18,816 nt of DNA from Gemmatimonadota bacterium (GCA_030618065.1 JAUXEE010000011.1:1-18816), one strand, 5' to 3'; shown: positions 1 to 7,053, counted from the first letter of the stretch. The notes: a model not told the origin generated them from the letters alone. Numbers and translations are program-made.

Positions 1-444
1 GGGAGCACATCCCGAGAGCGGCGGGACGCCACCATCGGGGTCCTGGCGGTTGTGAACGCTCTGGGAGACGTGGTGGGGGAAGACGGAGCCGTTCTGGCCG
101 GTGTGAGGAGCCCCGCCGGTACCTTTCGAAGGTCCGATTCCATTGTCCTCGAGGGGGGGGCGTCTCATCCAGGCATGCCGGGCACGAATACGACGCTGGC
201 GGTGGTGGCCACGGATCTCCCCCTTTCCCGGGTGGAGCTGGGTAGACTCGCCCGAATGGCCTCTTCCGCCTTTCCCAGAGCCATATCGCCGGTTAACACC
301 CCATTCGATGGGGATCTGGTTTTTGCCCTCTCCACCGGGGGGGCGGAGACATTCTTCTCCCCGGAGGAGCTCCTGGCCCTGGGTGTCGTAGCCCGGGATC
401 TGACGGAGGAAGCCATCCGCCGCGCCGTGAGGGTGAGTGCATGA
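1..444 (+). CDS. P1 family (S58, DmpA/NylC-like) aminopeptidase, C-terminal part, 5' truncated
   Basis: The frame is open from base 1 and ends in TGA at 442-444, so only about 147 C-terminal residues are present; the GTG at 52 is internal. It matches the end of the P1/S58 family (L-aminopeptidase/D-esterase, beta-peptidyl aminopeptidase, NylC amidase). These are Ntn-hydrolases that cut themselves into two chains and use the freed Ser or Thr as nucleophile. Visible family features are TIGVLAVVNALGDVV near the left edge and PGTNTTLAVVATDLPLS at about 178-228. By comparison with NylC, which cleaves Asn/Thr, the Asn codon at 187 and Thr codon at 190 are the likely self-cleavage site; Thr is the expected nucleophile. 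The later stretch ISPVNTPFDGDLVFALSTG is also typical. The stop overlaps the next gene by ATGA. The family is a confident call; the substrate (D-amino acid peptide, beta-peptide or oligoamide) cannot be told from this fragment. Confidence 0.9.
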   Translation, partial: GSTSRERRDATIGVLAVVNALGDVVGEDGAVLAGVRSPAGTFRRSDSIVLEGGASHPGMPGTNTTLAVVATDLPLSRVELGRLARMASSAFPRAISPVNTPFDGDLVFALSTGGAETFFSPEELLALGVVARDLTEEAIRRAVRVSA

Positions 445-1124
445 AGCGTCTCCTGCTTTTCGACATCGATGGTACCTTGGTCCGGGGAGGACCAGCGAAG
501 AAGGCTTTCGAGCTGGCCATGGAGCTGGTGTTCGGCACGGCAGGGTCCATCGACGGTCACGACTTTTCGGGGAAGACCGACTGCCAGATCGCCCGTGAGC
601 TCCTCCGAGCCGAGGGAGTGGGGGATGGGGAAATCGATGCCGGATTCCGGCGACTCTGGCAGGAATACCTGGGGGAATTGGAGCCGAGGCTGGCGGAGAT
701 GCCCATGACGGTCCTCCCTGGGGTCCGGTCTCTGTTGGAGCACCTCAAGGAGATCGACGGTGTGGCCATGGGACTGCTGACCGGCAACATCGCAGACGGG
801 GCCCGGTTGAAGCTCGAGTCCGTGGGCCTCATGGACTATTTCCTCGTCGGGGGATATGGATCGGACAGCGAGGTGAGGGAAGATCTGACGGCTGTGGCCA
901 TGCGGCGGGCCGCCAGGGTTTGGGGGACCGACTTCCCAGCTCCCTCTGTCGTGGTGGTGGGAGACACACCCAGGGACGTGGCCTGCGGGAAACATGGTGG
1001 GACGCGGACCGTGGCTGTGGCCACGGGGCGCTTCGATGCGGAGAGGCTAGCGGCCACGGGTCCGGATCGGGTTCTGGAAGACTTCGGTGACCTGGCCGAA
1101 GCTGTACAAGCTCTTCTCGAGTGA
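441..1124 (+). CDS. HAD superfamily hydrolase (phosphoglycolate phosphatase-like)
   Basis: A 227-residue haloacid dehalogenase-type phosphatase, usual size for a HAD with a small helical cap. Motif I is FDIDGT, with the nucleophile Asp8 and acid/base Asp10. Motif II is the Thr114 of LLTGN. Motif IV is VVVGDTPRDV with Mg-binding Asp175 and Asp179. The position usually holding the motif III Lys appears to be Arg146 in SEVREDL, a change seen in some HAD subfamilies. Residues 16-90 form the cap. The product should be a soluble Mg-dependent phosphomonoesterase. The closest broad relatives are phosphoglycolate phosphatase-like enzymes, but HAD substrates are not predictable from sequence. The ATG overlaps the upstream peptidase stop as ATGA, so the two are probably translationally coupled. 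A 121-bp gap follows. Confidence 0.85.
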   Translation: MKRLLLFDIDGTLVRGGPAKKAFELAMELVFGTAGSIDGHDFSGKTDCQIARELLRAEGVGDGEIDAGFRRLWQEYLGELEPRLAEMPMTVLPGVRSLLEHLKEIDGVAMGLLTGNIADGARLKLESVGLMDYFLVGGYGSDSEVREDLTAVAMRRAARVWGTDFPAPSVVVVGDTPRDVACGKHGGTRTVAVATGRFDAERLAATGPDRVLEDFGDLAEAVQALLE

Positions 1125-1214
1125 CGGACCGACTGAATGAGGGACTCCCCCGGTCCCGGAACCAATCTGGGCTGGCTGGGGGTAAAAGGGCCCTTGTCGG
1201 GAACCCAGAGAACC

Positions 1215-1252
1215 GAGGAATGCGACATGAGTAGAGGAATGCGACATGAGTA
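1215..1252 (+). repeat. Perfect tandem duplication of a 19-bp RBS-plus-start segment
   Basis: The unit gaggaatgcgacatgagta occurs at 1215-1233 and again, without any gap, at 1234-1252. Each copy carries a GAGGA Shine-Dalgarno, a 7-nt spacer and an ATG. The second copy supplies the start of the DsbA-like gene at 1246. Because 19 is not a multiple of three, the first ATG at 1227 is out of frame and opens an eight-codon reading frame (MSRGMRHE) that stops at 1251-1253, just inside the real gene. Confidence 0.95.
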
Positions 1253-1977
1253 ATGGAAAGACCGGGGGGAACCTCCGGGGCTTCTACATCCTTTTCGCCA
1301 TCGTAGCGGTGATCGGGATCGGAGCCGTCGGGTACAGCGTGGGATCCAAGGCGCTGAGCAGTGCAGCCATGGAGCCCGTGGATCTGGCGGGGGTCGGGGA
1401 CGACATGCGCCTCCTGATGGAGATGGCCGTTCCCGTGACCAAAGGTGAGGAGAGCGCTCCGGTCACTATTCTCGTGTTTGGCGACTTCTATTGTAACCAC
1501 TGTGCCGCCTTTTCCTTGCGGGAACGCCCCCGGGTAGAATCCGAGTATGTGGAGACGGGGAAAGCCCGCCTGGTCTTCTATGACTTTGTTCTGGACCCCC
1601 GGCCTGAGGCCGGAACCTTTCTGGCTGCCAGGGCCGCCAGGTGCGCCGGAGACCAGGGTCGGTATTGGGAGTACCATGACCGCTTGTACCGCAGTCAGCT
1701 CACCTGGGGACAGGAGAGCGACAAGTTGGGGATCTTCCGGGAGTATGGTGAGGCCCTGGGTCTGAATGGCGATGAGTTTCGAGGCTGCCTGAACAGTGAT
1801 CGCCATGCGCAAGAGGTCTCGGCGAACCGGGAGCTTGCCCACGCTTTGGGGCTGGATGGGACTCCCGCGGTGTTGGTGGGGACGGAGGGGGGGATGAATC
1901 GCCGCCTCCGGGACTACTCCTTCGAGACCATCCAGGAAGCCGTGGAGGAGATCCTCGGGGGAGCCGGCACGAACTGA
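1246..1977 (+). CDS. DsbA-family thiol:disulfide oxidoreductase (thioredoxin fold), membrane-anchored
   Basis: A 243-residue protein with one N-terminal membrane helix (about residues 12-32), which places the thioredoxin-like domain outside the cytoplasm. The active site is GDFYCNHCAAF, a CxxC with Cys83 and Cys86 in the usual DsbA context. The cis-proline loop is DGTPAVL (Thr206-Pro207). The insert CAGDQGRYWEYHDRLY and two further cysteines, Cys133 and Cys181, resemble the BdbD/Thioredoxin_4 group, in which a second disulfide is common. It is expected to put disulfides into exported proteins. The VKOR homologue 13 bp downstream is the natural partner that re-oxidises it. The start is the ATG at 1246 with GAGGA seven bases upstream; an identical SD-ATG lies 19 bp upstream but is out of frame. 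Confidence in the family is high; oxidase rather than isomerase is inferred from the VKOR neighbour. Confidence 0.92.
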   Translation: MSNGKTGGNLRGFYILFAIVAVIGIGAVGYSVGSKALSSAAMEPVDLAGVGDDMRLLMEMAVPVTKGEESAPVTILVFGDFYCNHCAAFSLRERPRVESEYVETGKARLVFYDFVLDPRPEAGTFLAARAARCAGDQGRYWEYHDRLYRSQLTWGQESDKLGIFREYGEALGLNGDEFRGCLNSDRHAQEVSANRELAHALGLDGTPAVLVGTEGGMNRRLRDYSFETIQEAVEEILGGAGTN

Positions 1978-1990
1978 TAGGGGTGCAAGA

Positions 1991-2485
1991 GTGAGCGACA
2001 CCGAATCGAGTGTGAGGGTGGAAGTCCCGGTGTCCGAGCCTCCTCCCTTCTTTCCTCCCCGGAACCGGATGGTTGTGGCCATGCTGGCCCTTCTTGGCCT
2101 CCTGGTTTCCCTGTATATGCTGGCCTATGCCATGGGGTTCACGGGCGCGGTGATTTGTGGCCTCGGGAATTGTGAAGCGGTGCAGAACAGCCCCTTCGCC
2201 AGGATCGGTCCCATTCCCGTGGCAGGGCTTGGAGCTGTCGGGTACCTGGGCCTCCTGATCCTGAGTTTTCTCGGGTTACAGGACAGCCCTTTGGGCTCTC
2301 GCCTGGTACCGTTGGCCCTACTTGCGGGTGGAATCGTGGGTGTAGGCTTCAGCGCTTACTTGACGTATCTAGAGGCTTTCGTGATCCACGCCTGGTGCCA
2401 GTGGTGTGTAGCTTCGGCCATCATCATGGTTCTGGTATTCCTGGCGAGTCTTCCTGAGCTGCGGCGTATCGGAGAAACCAAATGA
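1991..2485 (+). CDS. Vitamin K epoxide reductase (VKOR) family membrane protein
   Basis: A 164-residue protein with a proline-rich N-terminal tail (to about residue 25) and four predicted membrane helices (about 27-50, 72-95, 103-127 and 131-154). It keeps all four VKOR cysteines: the loop pair Cys56 and Cys61 in CGLGNCEAVQ, and the redox CxxC Cys136-Cys139 in CQWCVAS. The Ser67 of QNSPFA and the stretch PIPVAGLGAVGYLGL are also family hallmarks. Bacterial VKORs take electrons from DsbA-like proteins and pass them to a quinone, replacing DsbB. Its position directly after a DsbA-family gene fits that job. The start is GTG at 1991, preceded by AGGGG about seven bases upstream. Unlike the fused VKOR-thioredoxin proteins of some bacteria, the two domains are separate genes here. 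The stop overlaps the next gene as ATGA. Confidence 0.93.
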   Translation: MSDTESSVRVEVPVSEPPPFFPPRNRMVVAMLALLGLLVSLYMLAYAMGFTGAVICGLGNCEAVQNSPFARIGPIPVAGLGAVGYLGLLILSFLGLQDSPLGSRLVPLALLAGGIVGVGFSAYLTYLEAFVIHAWCQWCVASAIIMVLVFLASLPELRRIGETK

Positions 2486-2685
2486 GCGAAGAACGGGTCA
2501 GGATCCGGCTTCTTTTTGCCGATTCGGGGTCCTTCCACCACGAGGTTCTGGAAGTTCCGGCTTCATCCCTTCATGGCTATGATCGTCTCATCGACGGCCT
2601 TCAAGAGGACCAGGAGCTCCTGAAAGGGGTCTACCTGGACCTGGGGCGTCTCTGCGCAGCTTGGCTGGTGGAAGAGGAGGACTGA
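2482..2685 (+). CDS. Small acidic protein of unknown function, coupled to VKOR gene
   Basis: I do not recognise a family. The 67-residue product has no signal or membrane segment, an acidic C-terminus (WLVEEED), one cysteine (Cys58) and a beta-strand-like start (RVRIRLLFADSG) followed by helical stretches. The ATG overlaps the VKOR stop as ATGA, which argues that it is a real, co-translated gene. Its last 55 bp overlap the 3' end of the DUF402 gene on the other strand. A role with the disulfide module is inferred from position only. The lack of a signal peptide suggests it stays in the cytoplasm. Confidence 0.7.
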   Translation: MSEERVRIRLLFADSGSFHHEVLEVPASSLHGYDRLIDGLQEDQELLKGVYLDLGRLCAAWLVEEED

Positions 2686-3227
2686 CGGGCTCGTACTCCC
2701 CTTTCCGATAGGGCTTCCAACGTCCACTCCGCCACTACCGGCGGAGGCCATCGTCCGGCCTCGAATTCCCTTTTGATCCATTCCACCTCTTCCCGGGCTC
2801 GCTTCGCCTGGCTCCGGGACACCCAACCCTCAGCCTCGGCTTCCTGCAGCTGATCTTCGTCCAGGACGGAGAGGTGGCCCTCCCGGTTCACCCAAACATC
2901 CAGGAAGAGATCGGTGGTCTCCCAGTTTCCATCGGGTCGAATGACGGGGGGTGTGAGGATGTTCGAGTAGATTCCGGTGAAGGTGTCGTCGGCCCGGTGA
3001 AAACGACCAATATCGTGCCAGAGGCCCGGGAAGGTGAACCAGACGGCGTCGGAGCCTGCCTCGAGGGCGACCTCCCCCAGGATTTGGATGGGGGGATCGA
3101 AGGGGACGTTTTCAGCCAGTGTGATTTTCAACTCCGGCGTATCGAGAAGGAGTCGTTGGATGAAGAGCTCCCGACGGTCGGGCGGCCGGAGGTAGCTGAT
3201 TCGTACCGATCCGGGTGTTCGGGTCAT
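2631..3227 (-). CDS. DUF402 domain protein (FomD/nucleoside-phosphatase-like)
   Basis: The 198-residue product has the DUF402 fold signature: AVWFTFPGLWHDIGRF, then NWETTDLFLDVWVNREG with acidic residues Asp106 and Asp110, then the VLDEDQLQEAEAEGW segment (Asp123, Glu124, Asp125) and a helical C-terminus. Characterised DUF402 proteins (FomD and Gram-positive Ntdp) are metal-dependent hydrolases of nucleotide di- or triphosphates. Which substrate applies here is not visible. The ATG at 3227 overlaps the stop of the upstream XdhC gene as ATGA, so it is the last gene of the XdhC/MocA operon. The last 18 residues (RQSSSSTSQAAQRRPRSR) are low-complexity and are encoded antisense to the end of the 67-aa gene, so they look like a read-through tail rather than part of the domain. 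Confidence 0.8.
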   Translation of the reverse strand: MTRTPGSVRISYLRPPDRRELFIQRLLLDTPELKITLAENVPFDPPIQILGEVALEAGSDAVWFTFPGLWHDIGRFHRADDTFTGIYSNILTPPVIRPDGNWETTDLFLDVWVNREGHLSVLDEDQLQEAEAEGWVSRSQAKRAREEVEWIKREFEAGRWPPPVVAEWTLEALSERGVRARQSSSSTSQAAQRRPRSR

Positions 3228-3559
3228 GGGCTTTCGGGGTAGATAGGCTCCACAAACACTTCCAGGATCCCCCCGCAGACCGATCCGGTCCAGGCCAGGG
3301 GATCGTCGGTCAGGTCCACTCGAACCATCTGAGGCTTCCCTGTCTCGAGTGTCCTTTCGGCAGCCGTGATCACCTCGGCCTCACCGCACCCGCCCCCAAC
3401 CGTTCCGATGAGGCCCTGGGCAGGGTCGACCAGCATCTTCGCTCCGTTTTTCCGGGGGGTGGAACCCCTGGTCGCCACCACCGTGGCCAGGACGCAGGGT
3501 CGGTTCGCCCTCTGAGCGTCGAGAATCCCCTGGTAGATGTCGCTGTCTTCGTTGGTCAT
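3224..3559 (-). CDS. XdhC/CoxI family protein, N-terminal domain only
   Basis: A 111-residue stand-alone XdhC_CoxI domain. Visible hallmarks are ATVVATRGSTPRKNGAKML (about residues 25-43), GTVGGGCGEAEVI (about 52-64) and SVCGGILEVFVEP near the end. XdhC proteins bind molybdenum cofactor, help its sulfuration and insert it into xanthine-dehydrogenase-type enzymes. The conserved cysteines in GGGCGE and VCGG are present. It overlaps the downstream DUF402 gene and the upstream larger XdhC gene by 4 bp on each side, so it belongs to a tightly coupled operon. A full-length XdhC normally joins this domain to a Rossmann domain; here the two halves are separate genes. Confidence 0.88.
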   Translation of the reverse strand: MTNEDSDIYQGILDAQRANRPCVLATVVATRGSTPRKNGAKMLVDPAQGLIGTVGGGCGEAEVITAAERTLETGKPQMVRVDLTDDPLAWTGSVCGGILEVFVEPIYPESP

Positions 3560-4428
3560 GGGATGTCCTGTTCATCCAGGGTATCCCTGGGTTGTTCCCC
3601 GGGTCCAGTGGAGAGACGGTCCAGGACCTTCTCCGCATCTTTCAGGGGGTGGCCGGACCCTCCCCTCCACAGTAGTACGATTTCGGCGGCCACGCTGACA
3701 GCGATTTCAGCAGGTGTCTCTCCGCCGATATCCAGGCCGATAGGAGCCCGGACATGGCTGAGAAGATCCCGGGAGAAACCCTCCTGGAGGAGTGCGTCGA
3801 AGGTCGCTCTGACTCGACGTCGGCTGCCGATCATCCCCACGTATCCCGGAAGAGGCTCGTGTTGCAGGACCTTCCGGAGGCATTCGAAGTCGTATCGATG
3901 GCCCCGCGTGACGAGGAGCACGTGGCTCCAGGGGTGGAGCTTCCCATCGGCGAAGGGGTCGGAGAAGTCTACCTCTCTGACCTCGTGGGCTTCGGGAAAT
4001 CGTTCCCGCGTCGCGAAGTCGGGCCGGTCGTCCAGAACCCGGACCCTCAAGCCCAGGAGGGCCCCCAGCGTACAGAGCGGTTGGGCCAGATGGCCAGCTC
4101 CTACAATGACCATTTCGGCCGGGGGATGATGGAGCTCGAGGTAGACCGTCGCCTCATTTCCTCCTGCCAGAGGGAGCGTGTGTAGTCCCTGAAGAACTTT
4201 GGGGTCTCCGGTAAGACCCGCTCTTGCCAGCTCCATGGCGGCGGCATCCGCCATCGGATCCTGGAACGAACCCAGACGCTCCTCTCCACGCAAAAGGACA
4301 CGGCCCCCGACCCGGGTGGGATCGGGGTGTGAAATAACCGCCATGACCGCAGCTTTTTCCCCAGCTTCCATGGCAGAGAGGAGGTGGGCCGCGGTCTGGG
4401 CTAGCGAGAGGGGGCCGGGTTTCGGCAT
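3556..4428 (-). CDS. XdhC family protein with C-terminal Rossmann domain
   Basis: A 290-residue protein. Residues about 10-100 look like a diverged XdhC/CoxI N-terminal domain without the GGGC motif. Residues about 105-255 form the XdhC_C Rossmann domain: MVIVGAGHLAQPL (dinucleotide-binding glycines), VLDDRPDFATRERFPEA, YVGMIGSRRRVRATFDAL and APIGLDIGGETPAEIAVS. These segments are diagnostic. The role is maturation of a molybdenum hydroxylase such as xanthine dehydrogenase or aerobic CO dehydrogenase. The stop overlaps the short XdhC gene by ATGA. The start at 4428 has only a weak SD; Met20 is a possible alternative. Together with the 111-aa gene it supplies the two domains of a normal XdhC, with an additional diverged copy of the first domain. 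Confidence 0.88.
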   Translation of the reverse strand: MPKPGPLSLAQTAAHLLSAMEAGEKAAVMAVISHPDPTRVGGRVLLRGEERLGSFQDPMADAAAMELARAGLTGDPKVLQGLHTLPLAGGNEATVYLELHHPPAEMVIVGAGHLAQPLCTLGALLGLRVRVLDDRPDFATRERFPEAHEVREVDFSDPFADGKLHPWSHVLLVTRGHRYDFECLRKVLQHEPLPGYVGMIGSRRRVRATFDALLQEGFSRDLLSHVRAPIGLDIGGETPAEIAVSVAAEIVLLWRGGSGHPLKDAEKVLDRLSTGPGEQPRDTLDEQDIP

Positions 4429-4472
4429 GTGGGAGCCTGTCCGCGTAGTGGGGCGAGGGGCGTGATGGCGCC

Positions 4473-5060
4473 TCAGGGGAAGTGCTTTCGGTATTCCTCC
4501 GGGGTGTCGATATCGGCGAGGATGCCGGGGTCTGCCACCGGTATCTGGAGCCGGTCGTCAAGATAGCGACGGACGACGGTTCGGGCTCCCTCCGGGAGGT
4601 CCTTCTCCAGGAGCTCAGGAAAGAGCGCACGGCCGAAGAGAACCGGGTGGCCACGCCACCCCTCGAAGGCGGGGACCACCAGGGGGGCTCCGCTTTCGAC
4701 AAAACCTCGAATCAGGCCCTGGACCGTATCTGGCGAGAAGAGGGGGTGGTCCACGGGAGCGAAGAGGATGGCGGCGGCCTGATCCGGCAAGGCTCGGATT
4801 CCAGCTTGAAGTGAGGAAACGGGTCCGGTGGAGGGGTCAGGATTCAGGATTGCCTCCCCACCGTACTCCCGGGCTTCTCGAGCTACAGGATCCTCCATGT
4901 CCCGCACCACGACCAACAACGGGCCAGCCCCACCCTCCCGGAGTGAGGAGAGAATGCGGGCCAGGAAGCTTCTCCCGCCTGCGTCCATGAGAGCTTTCGG
5001 CGCCCCCATCCTATGGGATCGGCCAGCGGCAGGGATGATGGCCGGAAAGACCTCGATCAT
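4473..5060 (-). CDS. MocA/MobA-like molybdenum cofactor nucleotidyltransferase
   Basis: The 195-residue protein is a complete nucleotidyltransferase. The N-terminal loop IPAAGRSHRMGAPKAL binds the nucleotide (Lys22). The metal-binding Asp lies in FAPVDHPLFSP (Asp104). The acceptor-side segment GWRGHPVLFGRALFPEL and the end LADIDTPEEYRKHF (Asp183, Asp185) are typical. MocA transfers CMP, and MobA GMP, to molybdopterin. The adjacent XdhC genes favour MocA-type cytidylyl transfer, since XdhC serves the molybdenum hydroxylase family. GTP versus CTP choice is not certain from sequence. The gene is 44 bp upstream of the larger XdhC gene on the same strand and is probably first in, or close to first in, that operon. 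The ATG at 5060 lacks a clear SD. Confidence 0.88.
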   Translation of the reverse strand: MIEVFPAIIPAAGRSHRMGAPKALMDAGGRSFLARILSSLREGGAGPLLVVVRDMEDPVAREAREYGGEAILNPDPSTGPVSSLQAGIRALPDQAAAILFAPVDHPLFSPDTVQGLIRGFVESGAPLVVPAFEGWRGHPVLFGRALFPELLEKDLPEGARTVVRRYLDDRLQIPVADPGILADIDTPEEYRKHFP

Positions 5061-5107
5061 GTGAACCGAGAGTAGAAGCTTCCGCTGTTTTGAGCCCGTT
5101 CAGGCTT

Positions 5108-5887
5108 CTAGAAAATGGGGCGGATCTCCGCTGTTTCCCGAGTCAGTCGGACTTGAACCGGATCTCCCCGTACCACGGTGACCGGGATGTTCCAGTACAG
5201 CTCCGAGTAGACCAACTCATAATAGGCGTGGACCCACCATTCGCCTGGCGGCACGTCGATGAGGGCATACCCCTGGGCGTTGGTCGTGTCCATGACAATG
5301 TCCTGACCCGATTCCCGGAGCTTCACGGCAAACACGTCAAATGCGGGAGCGAAGACCTCATCCGCCCATTGATCCCGAATGAAGCTTATGGAGTCGGCCC
5401 GTTGGATGTACCCTTCCTGGAGGTCTGTGAACCTCTGGAAAGCCTGGTCTTTCACCCGTTCCGCACGGGCGACCTGGGCCTCGACATCCTGGAATTCACG
5501 AAAGAGGGTGATGTATTTGGCCTCAGCCTGGTTAAGGGGCTCCATTTCGTCCACGATCGCCTGTTGCCTCGCCCGGCCATTGCCCCAGGTCGCCTCCGCG
5601 GCATTCCACTCCGCCTGGGCGGCGGCGATCTCTCCCTGAGCGACCAGGAGGTCCGGGGGAATCGCCGGTTCCGGGGTCGGGGAGGCTCCTACCAGAGAGT
5701 CGAAGACCGCATCGCGATCAAATGGAATCACCTGTACTTCGGCGTCGGCAATGGGTCGGGTCACCATCACTCCCTCTGCGTCCGGATCCGGGACATCAAT
5801 TTCTGCAGTCACCGCGACCTGAGCGGGGCCGCAGGCCATGGAGAAGAGAGGACCGAGCAAAATCAGAAAAAGCCAACTACGCCTCAT
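5108..5887 (-). CDS. Putative lipoprotein with coiled coil and C-terminal beta-sandwich-like domain
   Basis: I know no named family for this 259-residue protein. It begins with two arginines and a hydrophobic stretch ending FSMACG, an imperfect lipobox that would make Cys19 the lipid-modified residue. Residues about 78-165 are rich in Ala, Glu, Gln and Arg with few prolines and look like a long helix or coiled coil. Residues about 195-250 (TTNAQGYALIDVPPGEWWVH onward) resemble carboxypeptidase-regulatory or transthyretin-like repeats, in which a G-x-Y/F-x-L-x-D/V-P-x-G turn is usual. The start at 5887 has CGGGAG six bases upstream. The gene lies 97 bp after the M23 peptidase and 47 bp before mocA-like on the same strand. 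It is probably anchored in the envelope; function unknown. Confidence 0.75.
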   Translation of the reverse strand: MRRSWLFLILLGPLFSMACGPAQVAVTAEIDVPDPDAEGVMVTRPIADAEVQVIPFDRDAVFDSLVGASPTPEPAIPPDLLVAQGEIAAAQAEWNAAEATWGNGRARQQAIVDEMEPLNQAEAKYITLFREFQDVEAQVARAERVKDQAFQRFTDLQEGYIQRADSISFIRDQWADEVFAPAFDVFAVKLRESGQDIVMDTTNAQGYALIDVPPGEWWVHAYYELVYSELYWNIPVTVVRGDPVQVRLTRETAEIRPIF

Positions 5888-5984
5888 AGGACACTCCCGA
5901 GTTCACTGTGTTTAAGCGGCCAGAAGGTACAAATTCCCGCCCCCGCCATCAAGACCGGAAATGGCTCAGTGCCCCGCCCCTCCT

Positions 5985-6914
5985 TCAGGGGAGCACGCTG
6001 CCAATGACGTAATTCATAGGGTTTACGGCAATCCCGCCAACGCGGACTTCGTAATGCAGATGAGGAGATGTGGAAATCCCGGTACTCCCTACATGGGCGA
6101 TCACCTCACCTCGTGTCACCTTCTGGCCGCGCCGTACCAGGAGCTTGGAGGCGTGGCCGTACCGGGTCACGTATCCGTATCCGTGATCGATTTCCACCGT
6201 ATTCCCCAGGCCACTCTTCCATCCAGAGTATGTGACGGTGCCCTTTGCAGCGGCCAAGATCGGCGTACCGCGGGGGGCAGAGATATCCACACCCTCGTGG
6301 GGAAGGGCGCGGTGATGGATGGGGTGGAATCGGGACATGGTGAACCGGCTGCTCAGAACTCCGGCTGCCGGGAGAATGGACGGCGTCGCTTCGAGAATGT
6401 CCCGGTGCGCCGAAAGACTGTCCGATGCCTCAGCGAGACTGGTTGCCAGGAGGCGAGCCCGGCGCTCCATCGCGCTCAGGTCGTACTCAACGGCAAAAGC
6501 TGCCTTGCTCAGAGCTGAGTCCAAGGGCCAGAGGGGTCGTCCTTCAGGGGTGCCCAGTCCCGGGCCCCCGATCCCTACCTCCAGGATTTCCTCATCTGTG
6601 GCATCCAGCCCCGCGAGTCGCCGGACGCGGCTGTCTTGCTCACTCAGATGAGCGATCGTCTCCTCGAACCCGTCTACCCGGTCCCGGAACCGCTGGAGCT
6701 CCCCCGTGAGGAGGGAGTTCTCCCGGGCCAAGTGGCTGGCCTTGAGGTAGGCACCGCCATTGAAGAGCAATAGCCCGGAAAGGGTCAGGATGAAAAGGAA
6801 GAAAACGCCGAAACCCCCTGCGAGCCATCGCAGGACGCGTGGGGAAAGGGTGAACTGACGGATACCCTTCGGGGTTTCTCCCAGGAGGAGAAGGGTCCAC
6901 TTATTATCGTTCAT
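5985..6914 (-). CDS. Membrane-anchored M23 (LytM-type) peptidase with coiled coil
   Basis: The 309-residue product has a short cytoplasmic N-terminus, one membrane helix (about residues 30-51), a coiled-coil-like region (about 58-100), a linker and a C-terminal M23 domain (about 200-300). Zinc ligands are His206 and Asp210 in HEGVDISAPRG and His287 in PHLHYEV; His254 (RYGHASK) and His285 are the expected catalytic histidines. All are present, so it should be an active peptidoglycan endopeptidase facing the periplasm. The frame extends upstream to 7013, but the added residues are Arg-rich and unlike the family, so I place the start at ATG 6914. AAGGAGG is 16 bases upstream of that ATG, farther than usual. 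It is 139 bp downstream of metG on the same strand. The M23 call is firm. Confidence 0.9.
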   Translation of the reverse strand: MNDNKWTLLLLGETPKGIRQFTLSPRVLRWLAGGFGVFFLFILTLSGLLLFNGGAYLKASHLARENSLLTGELQRFRDRVDGFEETIAHLSEQDSRVRRLAGLDATDEEILEVGIGGPGLGTPEGRPLWPLDSALSKAAFAVEYDLSAMERRARLLATSLAEASDSLSAHRDILEATPSILPAAGVLSSRFTMSRFHPIHHRALPHEGVDISAPRGTPILAAAKGTVTYSGWKSGLGNTVEIDHGYGYVTRYGHASKLLVRRGQKVTRGEVIAHVGSTGISTSPHLHYEVRVGGIAVNPMNYVIGSVLP

Positions 6915-7053
6915 TCGCCGACGGCTCGAACCTCCTTGGCAAACGCACCGCCACCGGGGCCTACCGACTCTCCGGGCGGTGGTCACACGATTTCCTTTTG
7001 TTTGGCTGAACAAGCTAGGTGGAGTTTGCGAGCCCTGTCAACTGGTCGAATCC

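Noticed and set aside
1125..1245. tRNA, small RNA or terminator in the gap after the HAD gene
   Set aside because: No cloverleaf, no T-run and no strong stem; only the 19-bp tandem repeat stands out.
829..2082. Long minus-strand open frame (417 codons) opposite the HAD and DsbA-like genes
   Set aside because: Its product is Pro/Arg/Ser-rich without a domain, while both plus-strand frames encode clear families. Long antisense frames are expected at this GC content.
3215..4129. Plus-strand open frame (304 codons) opposite the XdhC genes
   Set aside because: It is antisense to two XdhC proteins with diagnostic motifs, and the product is low-complexity Arg/Ser-rich.
6915..7013. N-terminal extension of the M23 peptidase
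   Set aside because: The added residues are Arg/Gly-rich with two Cys and precede a normal cytoplasmic start; they look like translated leader that includes the SD.
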